This document shows, in pieces, positions 10,452 to 20,900 of a stretch of 64,000 bases of DNA. The position numbers were made by a program, and so were the translations under genes. The notes beneath the pieces are model-generated. The model was not told the DNA's origin and did not search any database. It saw nothing but the letters and a program-made list of their open reading frames with translations. Location: assembly GCF_030380735.1 (NCBI RefSeq), contig NZ_JAUDRZ010000005.1, forward strand, positions 37,238-101,237. The letters are read 5' to 3'. Each line of letters opens with the position of its first letter. Positions within the stretch are counted from its first letter, which is position 1. This DNA comes from Rhizobium sp. S152 (GTDB lineage Bacteria > Pseudomonadota > Alphaproteobacteria > Rhizobiales > Rhizobiaceae).

Positions 10452-10754
10452 TCAGCGGATCGGTTCGTGAACGGTCACAAGCTTCGTTCCGTCAGGGAAC
10501 GTCGCTTCCACCTGCACGTCATGGATCATCTCGGCGATACCGTCCATCACCTGGTCGCGACCGATGACATGGGCGCCGGCTTCCATGAGCTCGGCCACCG
10601 GCCGGCCGTCACGCGCGCCCTCGACGACGTAGTCGGTAATGAGCGCGATCGCCTCGGGATAGTTGAGCTTGACGCCACGCTCCAGCCGCCGCCGCGCGAC
10701 CATCGCCGCCATCGAAATCAACAGCTTGTCTTTTTCTCTCGGTGTGAGGTTCAT
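10452..10754 (-). CDS. ureA: Urease gamma subunit UreA
   Basis: This is the smallest structural subunit of the urease trimer. The 100-residue protein starts [12 protein letters not shown] and contains [18 protein letters not shown] and [15 protein letters not shown], all family hallmarks. It follows ureD by 20 bases and precedes the DUF1272 gene. Confidence 0.98.
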   Translation of the reverse strand: MNLTPREKDKLLISMAAMVARRRLERGVKLNYPEAIALITDYVVEGARDGRPVAELMEAGAHVIGRDQVMDGIAEMIHDVQVEATFPDGTKLVTVHEPIR

Positions 10755-10774
10755 CGTGCATCCATCTGCTTGAA

Positions 10775-11596
10775 CTAGAGATTCCAGACTTTCGGCACAG
10801 GCGCGCCGTTGCGCAAGGCTGAAATGATCGGGATCAGGATTTTTCGAAGTGCGAAGCCATCCGACGCCGCCAGCCGAACGACGAGCTTGCCCGCCCAGCA
10901 GCTTGCGCCGCCCATATGACCGTCGAGCAACGGCCTGACCGCATTGAGATAGCCTTCCGCCTGCGGCCCGACATAAAGCAACGTCGCGAAGGCGACCTTG
11001 CCCGATAGCACCGCCTGCTCCCGCGTCAGCATCTGGACCTCGCCTGCGAGCCTCAGATCCTCGGCATGGCAGAGCCGGCCTTCTCTGCGGATGCGCCAGC
11101 GGTCGCGGAACAGACCTGAGACAACCGCCTCGCCCATCGCCTTGCGCCCGAGCAGGATCGCTTCCACGGCCAAAAACTCCGCGCCCTCGTCGAGATCGAC
11201 GTCCAGCCGGCGATAGAGCGAGGAGCGGTCGAAGAGAATGGTTTCCTGCGGCAGCCAGTCGACGCGTGCATCGGCGCCGACCTGAATCTTGGTGGTGATC
11301 TCGGCGGTGCCGGCGGAAGCCTTGTAGATCTTCTCGCAGGCCTGCGTGGTCACGTCGATGCGTGTGCCGGGACCGGCCACAACGCTCCAGTCCATGCGGT
11401 CGCCGCCAGTGAGACCACCGGCCGTATTGATGATGACGGCCTCCATCGAGGCATCGAAGGTATCCGGCAGCCGGATCTTTGCCGCGCCCTCCTGATAGAG
11501 CTCACGGATGCGCGTACGCCCGCCCAGCGACTTCGCGGCCAGATGCCCGCGGCCTTCTGCCCTTTGCGGTCTCGTGGCTGCCGCGGCGTTCGTCAT
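10775..11596 (-). CDS. ureD: Urease accessory protein UreD (UreH)
   Basis: This scaffold protein binds apo-urease and forms the nickel-transfer complex with UreF and UreG. The 273-residue protein shows the conserved [22 protein letters not shown] and [10 protein letters not shown] segments. It is the first urease gene after the urt operon, 162 bases downstream of urtE. It may share the urt transcript or have its own promoter in that gap. Confidence 0.96.
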   Translation of the reverse strand: MTNAAAATRPQRAEGRGHLAAKSLGGRTRIRELYQEGAAKIRLPDTFDASMEAVIINTAGGLTGGDRMDWSVVAGPGTRIDVTTQACEKIYKASAGTAEITTKIQVGADARVDWLPQETILFDRSSLYRRLDVDLDEGAEFLAVEAILLGRKAMGEAVVSGLFRDRWRIRREGRLCHAEDLRLAGEVQMLTREQAVLSGKVAFATLLYVGPQAEGYLNAVRPLLDGHMGGASCWAGKLVVRLAASDGFALRKILIPIISALRNGAPVPKVWNL

Positions 11597-11758
11597 TCCA
11601 TGCCCTTTTCATGCCGCCGGTTTGCCCGGCCGTTCTCATTCAATCTTGTAACCGATTGAAAGCAAGCAATTTCCATGCCGCGCGCTGGACGCGGCAATCG
11701 CGGCACAGGCCAGCCGGGCGCACTACGACCCCGTGCCTCTAAAAGCGGCGAATGCCGA

Positions 11759-12454
11759 TCAGACGGTCAGATGCCGGCGTGCCTCTGATGTATCCAGCGT
11801 CTCCGCCAGCCCCTCATGCACGATCTCGCCGCGATCCATGATGTAGACGTAGTCGGCGAGTTCGCGGCAGAAATCGAGATACTGCTCGACCAGCAGGATC
11901 GCCATGCCGGTACTGTCCCGCAGATAGCGGATCGCCCGGCCGATATCCTTGATGATCGACGGCTGGATGCCCTCGGTCGGCTCGTCGAGAACAAGGATCT
12001 TCGGCCGCGTCACCATGGCCCGGCCGATCGCCAGCTGCTGCTGCTGCCCACCCGACAGATCGCCGCCGCGCCGCCCGAGCATGGTCTGCAGCACGGGAAA
12101 CAGACTGAAGATATCGTCGGGGATGTTCTTGTCGCGGCGCGGAAGCGGCGCAAAGCCGGTCTCGAGGTTCTCCTTCACCGTCAGCAACGGAAAGATTTCG
12201 CGCCCCTGCGGAACGTAACCGATCCCCTGCTTTGCCCGCGCGTATGGCGCAAGCCCGTTGAGCTTGGTGTCATTGAACGTCACCGTACCCGCCGACAGCG
12301 GATGCTGGCCGGTGACGGCGCGCAGCAGCGAACTCTTGCCGACGCCGTTGCGGCCGAGCACGCAGGTGATCTTGCCCATCTCAGCCTTCAGCGAGATGCC
12401 GCGCAGCGCTTGCGCCGCGCCATAGTGGAGGTTTGCGTTTTCGACGGTCAGCAT
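11759..12454 (-). CDS. urtE: Urea ABC transporter ATP-binding protein UrtE
   Basis: This is one of two ATPases that energise urea import. The 231-residue protein has Walker A GRNGVGKSS, the signature LSGGQQQQLAIGR and Walker B ILVLDEPTEG. The TEGIQPSII segment is characteristic of the UrtE branch of LivF-like ATPases. I start at the ATG beginning MLTVENANLHYG. The open frame upstream runs into a repeat and lacks similarity. A repeat-containing gap of about 200 bases separates it from urtD. Confidence 0.95.
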   Translation of the reverse strand: MLTVENANLHYGAAQALRGISLKAEMGKITCVLGRNGVGKSSLLRAVTGQHPLSAGTVTFNDTKLNGLAPYARAKQGIGYVPQGREIFPLLTVKENLETGFAPLPRRDKNIPDDIFSLFPVLQTMLGRRGGDLSGGQQQQLAIGRAMVTRPKILVLDEPTEGIQPSIIKDIGRAIRYLRDSTGMAILLVEQYLDFCRELADYVYIMDRGEIVHEGLAETLDTSEARRHLTV

Positions 12455-12487
12455 GGTGCCATCTCCTGGCGAATTGCGGATGGAAAG

Positions 12488-12640
12488 ACCCCTCCCCAAC
12501 CCCTCCCCACAAGGGGGAGGGACTGAGCTGCGGCCACGGCTTCAGCGTACATCCTCCCAGGAAGTATCGAGCGGGTCTGGCAGAAAGGGTTCGCCCTGGT
12601 TAAGCCCCTCCCCCTTGTGGGGAGGGGTTGGGGAGGGGTT
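12488..12640. repeat. Pair of inverted GC-rich palindromic repeats between urtD and urtE
   Basis: Two near-identical copies of a roughly 34-base C-rich/G-rich element lie in opposite orientation at 12488-12521 and 12605-12640. Each contains the core CTCCCCACAAGGGGGAGG or its complement. They are separated by about 83 bases. Each copy is itself partly palindromic, and the two can pair with each other to form a very stable hairpin inside the urt mRNA. Elements of this kind are dispersed intergenic repeats in rhizobial genomes as far as I recall. The call rests on the sequence symmetry. Confidence 0.8.
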
Positions 12641-12669
12641 TCGCCTGCAATAAAGAGCGCCAACATCCC

Positions 12670-13425
12670 TCACCGCCCCAGATAATTCTCGATCACCTTT
12701 GGATCGGAACTGACGAAATCGATCGACCCCTCGGCGAGCACCGAGCCCTCTGCCAGACACGTCACCTTGACCCCAAGATCGCGGATGAACCCCATGTCGT
12801 GCTCGACGACCACGACGGACCGCGTCTTGGCGATCTCCTTGAGCAGGATAGCCGTCTCAGCCGTCTCAGCATCGGTCATCCCGGCCACCGGCTCGTCGAC
12901 CAGCAACAGCTTCGGCTCCTGCGCGAGCAGCATCCCGATCTCCAGCCATTGCTTCTGCCCGTGGCTGAGATTGGCGGCAAACTCATCCCGGCGATGCGTC
13001 AGCCGAACGGTCGCCAAAATCTCGTCGATGCGCGCGCGATCCTCCGCGGACAGTCGATAGAACAGCGTCGAAAACACCCCGCGCCGGCGGTTCAACGCCA
13101 GTTCGATATTGTCCCAGACCGTGTGGCTCTCGAACACCGTCGGCTTCTGGAACTTGCGGCCGATGCCGAGCTGGGCGATGTCTGCCTCGTCGAGCTTGGT
13201 GAGATCCGTCTGACCGTTGAAGAACACCTCGCCGCTATCCGGCCGGGTCTTGCCGGTGATGATGTCCATCATCGTCGTCTTGCCGGCGCCGTTCGGGCCG
13301 ATGATGGCGCGAAGCTCCCCGGGCTCGATAACGATGGAGAGCGAATTCAGCGCCTTGAAGCCATCGAAGGAGACGGAGACGTTGTCGAGATAGAGAACGC
13401 TGTTGGGTTTGACGTCAGGGATCAT
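12670..13425 (-). CDS. urtD: Urea ABC transporter ATP-binding protein UrtD
   Basis: This is the second ATPase of the urea importer, of LivG type. The 251-residue protein has Walker A GPNGAGKTT, the modified signature LSHGQKQWLEIGM that is typical of UrtD, and Walker B LLLVDEP followed by VAGMTD. The ATG at 13425 has GGAG eight bases upstream. A GTG at 13434 overlapping the urtC stop is the alternative. Confidence 0.95.
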   Translation of the reverse strand: MIPDVKPNSVLYLDNVSVSFDGFKALNSLSIVIEPGELRAIIGPNGAGKTTMMDIITGKTRPDSGEVFFNGQTDLTKLDEADIAQLGIGRKFQKPTVFESHTVWDNIELALNRRRGVFSTLFYRLSAEDRARIDEILATVRLTHRRDEFAANLSHGQKQWLEIGMLLAQEPKLLLVDEPVAGMTDAETAETAILLKEIAKTRSVVVVEHDMGFIRDLGVKVTCLAEGSVLAEGSIDFVSSDPKVIENYLGR

Positions 13426-13430
13426 GGCGC

Positions 13431-14594
13431 TCACTCCGCGGGCTGGATTTCTGCATCGACACCGTCTTCGCGCTTTGCGGGCGGCGTGTCGCTGGAGGAT
13501 GGCTTGCGCTTGCCGATATATTGGCCGATCGTGCCGACGATGCCCTTGGGCAGGAACAGCGTTACCGCCACGAACAGGCCGCCAAGCGCGAAGAGCCAGA
13601 ATTCGGGGAAGAGGCCGGTAAAGATCGTCTTGCCGCCGTTGACCATGATCGCGCCGATGATCGGCCCGATCAGCGTCGAGCGACCGCCGACCGCAGTCCA
13701 GATGACGACTTCGATCGAGTTGGCCGGCGCGAATTCGCCGGGATTGATGATGCCCACCTGCGGCACGTAGAGCGCGCCGGCAATCCCCGCCATCATCGCC
13801 GAGACAACGAAGGTGAAGAGCTTGAAATGCTCGACCCGGTAGCCGAGGAAGCGGGTGCGGCTTTCCGCGTCGCGCACGCCGACCAGCACCTTGCCGAACT
13901 TCGAGCGCACGATGGCCGACGCGATCAGCAGCGACAGCGCCAGAAAGATCGCGGTGGCGGCGAAGAGGGCGGCGCGGGTGCCGTCGGCCTGGATGTTGTA
14001 GCCGATGATGTCCTTGAAGTCGGTGAGGCCGTTATTGCCGCCGAAGCCCATGTCGTTGCGGAAGAAGGCGAGCAGCAGGGCGTAGGTCATCGCCTGGGTG
14101 ATGATAGAGAGATAGACGCCGTTGACGCGGCTGCGGAAGGCGAACCAGCCGAACACGAAGGCGAGCAGCCCCGGCACGACGAGCACCATCAGCGCCGCGA
14201 ACCAGAAATGATTGAAGCCATACCAGAACCACGGTAGCGCCTTGTAGTTCAGGAACACCATGAAGTCCGGAAGGATCGGGTCGCCGTAGCTGCCGCGCGT
14301 GCCGATCTGGCGCATCAGATACATGCCCATCGCATAGCCGCCGAGCGCGAAAAAGGCGCCGTGACCGAGCGAGAGAATGCCGCAGAAACCCCAGACGAGA
14401 TCGAGCGCCAGCGCCAGAAGTGCATAGGTCAGATATTTGCCGAACAGCGACATGATGTAGGTCGGGATGTGCAGCGGGCTTGTCACAGGCGTCATCAGGT
14501 TCAGGACCGGCACCAACACGGCGAGCGCCAGCAGGATGACGAGTGCGACGACGATCTTGCGATCGAGAGACCGGAGAAGGAAGGCCGTAATCAT
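13431..14594 (-). CDS. urtC: Urea ABC transporter permease UrtC
   Basis: This is a LivM-type inner-membrane permease subunit. The 387-residue protein has about ten hydrophobic segments and the LivM-family segments GLLSLGHGAFF-like (GILSLGHGAFFALG) and WTAVGGRSTLIG. The start MITAFLLRSLDRK overlaps the urtB stop by four bases (ATGA), so translation is coupled. A C-terminal charged tail of about 30 residues is cytoplasmic. The long upstream extension of the open frame is antisense-like and not coding. Confidence 0.95.
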   Translation of the reverse strand: MITAFLLRSLDRKIVVALVILLALAVLVPVLNLMTPVTSPLHIPTYIMSLFGKYLTYALLALALDLVWGFCGILSLGHGAFFALGGYAMGMYLMRQIGTRGSYGDPILPDFMVFLNYKALPWFWYGFNHFWFAALMVLVVPGLLAFVFGWFAFRSRVNGVYLSIITQAMTYALLLAFFRNDMGFGGNNGLTDFKDIIGYNIQADGTRAALFAATAIFLALSLLIASAIVRSKFGKVLVGVRDAESRTRFLGYRVEHFKLFTFVVSAMMAGIAGALYVPQVGIINPGEFAPANSIEVVIWTAVGGRSTLIGPIIGAIMVNGGKTIFTGLFPEFWLFALGGLFVAVTLFLPKGIVGTIGQYIGKRKPSSSDTPPAKREDGVDAEIQPAE

Positions 14595-16210
14595 GCTTCC
14601 ACCGCCCTTCCTTTGAGTGCGAAGAGCCCACGCGGCCGCTTCTGGATAAAGAGAATGATGAGGACGAGCACCAGGATCTTGCCGAGCACCGCCCCCGCGA
14701 AGGGCTCGAGGAACTTGTTGACGACGCCGAGCGATAGCGCGCCGACAAGCGTCCCCCACAGATTGCCAACGCCGCCGAACACCACGACCATGAAGCTGTC
14801 GATGATGTAGCTCTGGCCGAGATTGGGCGAGACGTTATCGATCTGCGAAAGCGCCACGCCCGCCATGCCGGCGATGCCGGAGCCGAGCGCGAAGGTGAAG
14901 GCATCGACCCAGCCGGTGCGAATACCCATCGACGAGGCCATGCGGCGGTTCTGTGTGACCGCGCGCATCTGCAGGCCGAAGGCAGAACGCTTCAGCAGCA
15001 TCAGCAGCGTGACGAACACCGCCATCGAGAAGACGATGATCCACAGACGGTTCCAGGTGATCGACAGGCCGCCGAGCTCGAAGGCGCCCGACATCCAGCT
15101 CGGATTGCGCACCTCGCGGTTGGTCGGCCCGAAGATCGACCGCACCGCCTGCTGCAGGATGAGCGACACGCCCCAGGTGGCAAGCAGCGTTTCCAGCGGT
15201 CGGCCGTAAAGGTAGCGGATGACGACGCGCTCGATGACGAGCCCGACGAAACCGGTGAAGATGAAGGCGGCCGGAACGGCAAAGGCCAGCGAATAGACTT
15301 CGAGGCCCGGGAAAGTCGAGGCGATATATTGCTGCACGACATAGGTCGTGTAGGCGCCGATCATCACCATCTCGCCATGCGCCATGTTGATGACGCCCAT
15401 GACCCCGAAGGTGATGGCAAGGCCGATGGCGGCGAGCAGCAGCACCGAGCCGAGCGACAGCCCGTACCAGACATTCTGCACCACGTCCCAGAGCGCCAGA
15501 CTGCGGTTGATGCCGTTGATATGCGTCTGGATCTCGCCCTTGAGTTCTTCGGGCGCGGTCGCCATCGCCGTCGTCAGGATCGTCAGCGCATTGCGGCCGC
15601 CGCGCGCGGCGATGGTGTCGATGGCCGACTTTTTGTCCTCGGCGCCGACATCGCTTTTCAGCATCATCACGGCGCGCGCCGCTTCCATCGTGTCCTTGAT
15701 TTCACCGTCTTTCTCGGCGGCGAGCGCGGAGTTCAGTAGCTCGAGATTATCAGGATCGGCATCGCGCAGCAGCCCTTGCGCGGCGGCGAGACGCGCCCCG
15801 CGATCGGGAGAGAGCAGCGTCAGCTGGCTCATCGCAGAGCCGATGACTCCGCGCAGCGAATTGTTGATCCTCACCTTCGACATGTAGTCGGGGTCGATAT
15901 CGGCCACCGCCTCGCCCGAGATCGGATCGGAGAAGGTCGGCTCGTCCTCGGTGCCGCCCTGGAGCAGCACCGGGCCGCCGGTTTCGGAATTGACGTAGAG
16001 TTGGCCGTCGCTGAGCTGCTGCAGGATCTGACTGACATGGGGATCGCCGGATGCGACCAGCGCCTTGATGGCGGCTTCGCGTTCCGGGAAGTCGCCGACC
16101 CCGAGCGCATCGACGAGCGCGTGGATGTCTTCCTGCGCCTTGAGCACGGTCGCGAGGACAGGCAGAGCCAGGCAAATCGTCAGGAGAAGGATCTTGAGGG
16201 CGCGATACAT
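14591..16210 (-). CDS. urtB: Urea ABC transporter permease UrtB with N-terminal periplasmic domain
   Basis: This is a LivH-type permease subunit of 539 residues. A signal-like helix (about residues 5-25) is followed by a hydrophilic domain of about 220 residues with repeated helical segments resembling HEAT-type repeats. The permease proper follows from about residue 240 and includes GVINMAHGEMVMIGAYTTY and VVFGGVGNLWGTL. The extension is a known feature of many UrtB proteins. It presumably lies in the periplasm and could contact UrtA. I start at MYRALKILLL (16210). The urtA-urtB gap holds a terminator-like hairpin. Confidence 0.94.
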   Translation of the reverse strand: MYRALKILLLTICLALPVLATVLKAQEDIHALVDALGVGDFPEREAAIKALVASGDPHVSQILQQLSDGQLYVNSETGGPVLLQGGTEDEPTFSDPISGEAVADIDPDYMSKVRINNSLRGVIGSAMSQLTLLSPDRGARLAAAQGLLRDADPDNLELLNSALAAEKDGEIKDTMEAARAVMMLKSDVGAEDKKSAIDTIAARGGRNALTILTTAMATAPEELKGEIQTHINGINRSLALWDVVQNVWYGLSLGSVLLLAAIGLAITFGVMGVINMAHGEMVMIGAYTTYVVQQYIASTFPGLEVYSLAFAVPAAFIFTGFVGLVIERVVIRYLYGRPLETLLATWGVSLILQQAVRSIFGPTNREVRNPSWMSGAFELGGLSITWNRLWIIVFSMAVFVTLLMLLKRSAFGLQMRAVTQNRRMASSMGIRTGWVDAFTFALGSGIAGMAGVALSQIDNVSPNLGQSYIIDSFMVVVFGGVGNLWGTLVGALSLGVVNKFLEPFAGAVLGKILVLVLIILFIQKRPRGLFALKGRAVEA

Positions 16211-16338
16211 CGGCGTCTTGCCTCGGTTATCGTTGGCCTTCCGGCACAATCGGGAAAGGGTGAACCTTATGTCGGCGTCGGTCCAAAACGCGGACCGGCT
16301 GCCGTCCGAAGCATCAAGGCCGCACTTCGGAGAGAGAA

Positions 16339-16369
16339 CTTCCGCCCGGACAGGAGGGCCGGACGGAAG
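16339..16369 (-). terminator. Stem-loop between urtA and urtB
   Basis: CTTCCG and CCGG on one side pair with CCGG and CGGAAG on the other, with one mismatch and a 9-nt loop. It lies 34 bases after the urtA stop. There is only a weak T/C-rich tail on the minus strand. It is likely a partial terminator or mRNA-stabilising hairpin that lets the binding protein be made in excess over the permeases. Confidence 0.6.
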
Positions 16370-16402
16370 CTGTTTTCAGGCTTCAGAGCGAAGGGTGTAC
16401 AC

Positions 16403-17695
16403 TCAGGAGCCCTTGCCGCCGCACTTGCCCGTTGCGACATTGAAGTTGCCGCAGTTCATGGGCTTGCGCCAATCGGAGATCAGGTCCTTGGAGTCGGGCA
16501 GGTAGTCAGACCATTCGTCGCCGACGACAGCAGGGGTCTGCTGGACGATTTCGAACTGGCCGTTCGCCTGGATTTCACCGATCAGGACCGGCTTGGTGAT
16601 GTGGTGGTTCGGCATGACGGTGGCGTAGCCGCCCGATAGGTTCGGAACCGTGGTGCCGATGATCGAGTCGAGCACCTTGTCGGTGTCGGTCGTGCCGGCG
16701 GCCTGTACGGCCTTAACCCATGCGTTGAAGCCGATATAGGCGGCTTCCATCGGGTCGTTGGTCACGCGCTTGTCGTTCTTGGTGTAGGCATGCCATTCCT
16801 TGATGAACTTCTTGTTGGCCGGGCTTTCGACCGACTCGAAGTAGTTCCAGGCAGCCAGGTGGCCGACGAGCGGCTTGGTGTCGAGACCGGCAAGCTCTTC
16901 TTCGCCGACAGAGAAGGCGACGACAGGAATGTCGGTTGCCTTGACGCCCTGGTTGCCGAGTTCCTTGTAGAACGGAACGTTGGCGTCGCCGTTGATGGTG
17001 GAGACGACGGCGGTCTTCTTGCCGGCGCCGCCGAATTCCTTGATCTTGGAGACTTCCGTCTGCCAGTCGGAGAAGCCGAACGGCGTGTAGTTGACGATGA
17101 TGTCTTCCTTCGGAATGCCCTTCGAGATCAGGTAGGCTTCCAGGATCTTGTTGGTGGTGCGCGGATAGACGTAGTCGGTGCCTTCGAGAACGAAGCGCTT
17201 AACGCCTTCCTTCTCCATCAGGTAGTCGACCGCCGGGATCGCCTGCTGGTTCGGCGCGGCACCCGTGTAGAAGATGTTGCGCGAGGATTCTTCGCCTTCA
17301 TACTGAACCGGGTAGAACAGGATGGAGTTGAGCTCTTCGAAAACCGGCAGGACCGACTTGCGCGAGGACGACGTCCAGCAACCGAAGACGGCAGCGACCT
17401 TGTCCTTTTCGATCAGCTCGCGTGCCTTTTCGGCAAACAGCGGCCAGTCGGAAGCCGGATCGACGACGACGGCTTCGAGCTTCTTGCCGAGAAGGCCGCC
17501 CTTCTTGTTCTGCTCGTCGATGAGCATCAGCATGGCGTCTTTCAGCGTCGTTTCGGAGATCGCCATCGTGCCGGACAGCGAATGCAGAACGCCGACCTTG
17601 ATGGTGTCGTCAGCCGCAACGGCTCCATGGAATGCGGCCGAAGCCGACATGACGGCGCCGAGCACGGCACCTGAAACATATGATCTCAGATTCAT
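16403..17695 (-). CDS. urtA: Urea ABC transporter substrate-binding protein UrtA
   Basis: This is the periplasmic urea receptor. The 430-residue protein starts MNLRSYVSGAVLG, with a signal peptide cut after about residue 27 (GAVAA/DD), and then a mature type-I periplasmic fold beginning DTIKVGVLHSLSGTMA. Family segments include FGCWTSSSRKSVLPVFEE, LFYPVQYEGEESSRNIFYTG and a C-terminal HHITKPVLIGE. It is the first gene of the urt operon, with GAGAGGGG upstream of the chosen ATG. Confidence 0.97.
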   Translation of the reverse strand: MNLRSYVSGAVLGAVMSASAAFHGAVAADDTIKVGVLHSLSGTMAISETTLKDAMLMLIDEQNKKGGLLGKKLEAVVVDPASDWPLFAEKARELIEKDKVAAVFGCWTSSSRKSVLPVFEELNSILFYPVQYEGEESSRNIFYTGAAPNQQAIPAVDYLMEKEGVKRFVLEGTDYVYPRTTNKILEAYLISKGIPKEDIIVNYTPFGFSDWQTEVSKIKEFGGAGKKTAVVSTINGDANVPFYKELGNQGVKATDIPVVAFSVGEEELAGLDTKPLVGHLAAWNYFESVESPANKKFIKEWHAYTKNDKRVTNDPMEAAYIGFNAWVKAVQAAGTTDTDKVLDSIIGTTVPNLSGGYATVMPNHHITKPVLIGEIQANGQFEIVQQTPAVVGDEWSDYLPDSKDLISDWRKPMNCGNFNVATGKCGGKGS

Positions 17696-17820
17696 CTGGT
17701 TGATCCCCTCTCTTTTGTTCGGCAACAGGCCGAAACGGCGATTAACTGTTGCTTAAGGGACTATCCGGTGCTGCACTGCGAAAGCGTATACGTAGAATGA
17801 CGTAGTAGATGGGGCGAAAT

Positions 17821-17844
17821 GTGCAGTTTTGCGTTGCGCTGCAC
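17821..17844. promoter_or_regulatory. Candidate operator between urtA and the divergent transporter-kinase gene
   Basis: A perfect 6-bp inverted repeat GTGCAG-N12-CTGCAC lies in the roughly 215-base gap between divergent genes. Related TGCAC and GTGC words recur about 50 bases away at 17767-17778. The symmetry suits a dimeric regulator. No regulator is proven. It does not have the spacing of an NtrC site. Confidence 0.35.
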
Positions 17845-17910
17845 CTTAAGCCTTGCGGCGTTCCATGTTACGAACTGATGACAAGGGGAACGAAGGGGCC
17901 GATCACGGGT

Positions 17911-20900
17911 ATGGCAGCGCGGCAACGCATTATTCCGGTCAGGCGCGAGTACAATCGCTGGGTCGCCAACCAGACGCTGGAAGACTATGCGCTTCGCTTT
18001 ACCGCCAAGAGCGCGCGGCAATTCTCCTCGCAGCGTATCTCGCAGACCGCAATCGGCGCTATCTCCTTCCTAGCGCTGGAAGCGATCGGCGGCGCCATCA
18101 CGCTCTCCTACGGCACCACCAACGCCTTCTACGCCATCATCGTCGCCTCGATCGCCATGCTCGCCATCGGCTTGCCGATCAGCCGCTACGCGATCCGCCA
18201 TGGCGTCGATATCGACCTTCTGACCCGCGGCGCCAGCTTCGGCTATATCGGCTCGACCATCACCTCGCTGATCTACGCCAGCTTCACCTTCATGCTGTTT
18301 GCCATCGAGGCGTCGATCATGTCCGGCGCGCTGGAGCTGACGCTCGGCATACCGCTCTGGATCGGCTATATCATCAGCGCCGTCATGGTGATCCCGCTCG
18401 TCACCCACGGCGTCCGCCTCATCAGCCGTTTCCAGCTCCTGACGCAGCCCTTCTGGATCGTCCTCAACATCCTGCCCTTCCTCTTCATCGCCGTGATGGA
18501 CTGGGAGAAGTTCGATCTCTGGCGCGCTTTCTCAGGCATCCGCCATGCCTCCGGCCCTCCGGGCACCATCGCCCCCTTCGATCTCGTCGAGTTTGGCGCA
18601 GCGTCCGCCGTCATCCTGGCGCTGATGTCGCAGATCGGCGAGCAGGCCGACTTCCTGCGCTTTCTACCTCCGGAAAAACAGACGAAATGGCGCCACCGCC
18701 TCGCCGTCTTCCTCGCCGGTCCCGGCTGGGTGATCATCGGCGCACCGAAGCTGCTCGCCGGTTCCTTCCTCGTCGTGCTCACCTTCGCGTCAGGCGTCCC
18801 CGCCGACCGCGCCGCCGATCCGGCGCAGATGTATCTGACCGCATTCGGCTACATGATCCCCTGGCACAATGCCGCCCTGCTCCTGATGGCCGCCTTCGTC
18901 ATGGTCTCGCAGCTGAAGATCAACGTGATGAACGCCTATGCCGGGTCGCTGGCCTGGTCGAACTTCTTCTCCCGCCTCACCCATAGCCACCCCGGCCGCG
19001 TCATCTGGCTGGTATTCAACGTGGCGATCGCGCTGCTCCTGATGGAGCTCGGCATCTATAGGCTGCTTGAGGAAACGCTCGGCATCTTCTCGATCATCGC
19101 CATGGCCTGGCTCTGCACCATCTCGGCCGATCTCTTCATCAACAAGCCGCTCGGCCTTGCCCCTCCCGGCATCGAGTTCAAGCGCGCCCATCTCTACGAC
19201 ATCAACCCCGTGGGCCTCGGCGCCATGACGCTGTCGGCGACCATCGCGCTCATCGCCCACTTCGGCGTCTTCGGCGACATCGCCGCCTCGCTCGCCCCCT
19301 ATATCACCCTGATCGTCGCCCTCATCGCCTCGCCCGCGATCGCATGGGCCACGAAGGGCAAGTTCTACCTCGCCCGCAAGCCGCGCCAGAGCTGGAAGAA
19401 CCTCACCAACATCACCTGCTCGGTCTGCGAACACCCTTTCGAGCCGGAGGACATGGCCTGGTGTCCGGCCTATGCGGCGCCGATCTGCTCGCTCTGCTGT
19501 TCGCTCGACAGCCGCTGCCACGACATGTGCAAGCCCAATGCGCACCTGAACGCGCAGGTCGGCTATGTCGCCAGGGCCGTCCTGCCCGAGACCATCGTGC
19601 AGAAGCTCACCACCCGCCTCGGCCGCTACGGCATCGCCGTCGTGCTGGCGCTGACGGCCGTCGGCGCCATCCTGGCGATGATCGCGCATCAGGTTTCCTC
19701 GGCATCGCCAGCCACCGCCGAGGTCGTCAACGGCACGATCCTCATCGTCTTCTTCGTCTTCGCCGTCATCGCCGGCGTCGTCTGCTGGTTCTATGTGCTG
19801 GCCCATGACAGCCGCGTCGTGGCGGAAGAGGAATCCTCGCGCCAGAATACTTTGCTCCTCAAGGAAATCGCCGCCCACAAGAAGACCGACGCCGCCCTGC
19901 AGGCCGCCAAGGAAACCGCCGAGGCCGCGAACCGCGCGAAGAGCCGCTATGTCGTCGGCCTCAGCCACGAACTGCGCACACCGCTCAACGCCGTGCTCGG
20001 CTATGCCCAGATCCTCGAGCGCGACGAAACCATCCCGACGCCGCGCCAGTCCTCGATCAAGGTCATCCGCCGCTCGGCCGAGCATCTCTCCGGTCTGATC
20101 GATGGCCTCTTGGATATCTCGAAGATCGAGGCCGGCCGCCTGCAGGTCTATTCCAACGAGATCAACATCCAGGATTTCCTCGACCAGATCGTCGACATGT
20201 TCCGGCCGCAGGCGCTGGCCAAGGGATTGACCTTCCAGCACCAGCGCGCGCCTGCCCTACCCCAGTTCGTCCGCACCGACGAGAAACGCCTGCGCCAGAT
20301 CCTGGTCAACCTCTTGTCCAATGCCATCAAGTTCACCGACGAGGGCACCGTCACCTTCGACGTCGGCTACCGCAGCCAGGTCGCCACCTTCACAGTAACG
20401 GACACCGGCCGCGGCATCGCCGAGAAGGATCTCAGCCGCATCTACGAGCCGTTCCAGCGCGGCGAGGCCGACAGCATCCGTCCCATGCCCGGCCTCGGCC
20501 TTGGCCTGACCATCACCCAGCTGCTCACCAACACGCTCGGCGGCGAAATCGCGGTATCAAGCGAGAAGGACAAGGGTTCGACCTTCAGGGTCCGCCTCAT
20601 GCTCTCTGCCGTGCTGCGCGAGATGACCGTCCCGCCGCAGGAAAAGAAGATCGTCAGCTACGACGGCCCGCGCCGCACCATCGTCGTGGTCGACGACAAC
20701 GAGGACCACCGCGAGATGATGCGCGAGATCCTCGTACCGCTCGATTTCGTGGTGCTGACGGCGGCTAGCGGCACCGATTGCCTGACGCTGATCGAGGGCA
20801 TCCAGCCCGATCTCTTCCTTGTCGACATCCTGATGCCGGGGATGAACGGCTGGCAGCTCGTATCGAGGCTGCGCGAGGCCGGCCAGACCGCGCCGATCGT

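Noticed and set aside
17761..17844. NtrC or sigma-54 promoter for urtA
   Set aside because: TGCAC/GTGC words are present but not with NtrC spacing, and I found no TGGC-N8-TTGC pair with correct spacing on the urtA strand.
18790..20241. 483-codon open frame opposite the transporter-kinase gene
   Set aside because: It is antisense to a well-conserved permease/kinase and shows only biased shadow composition.
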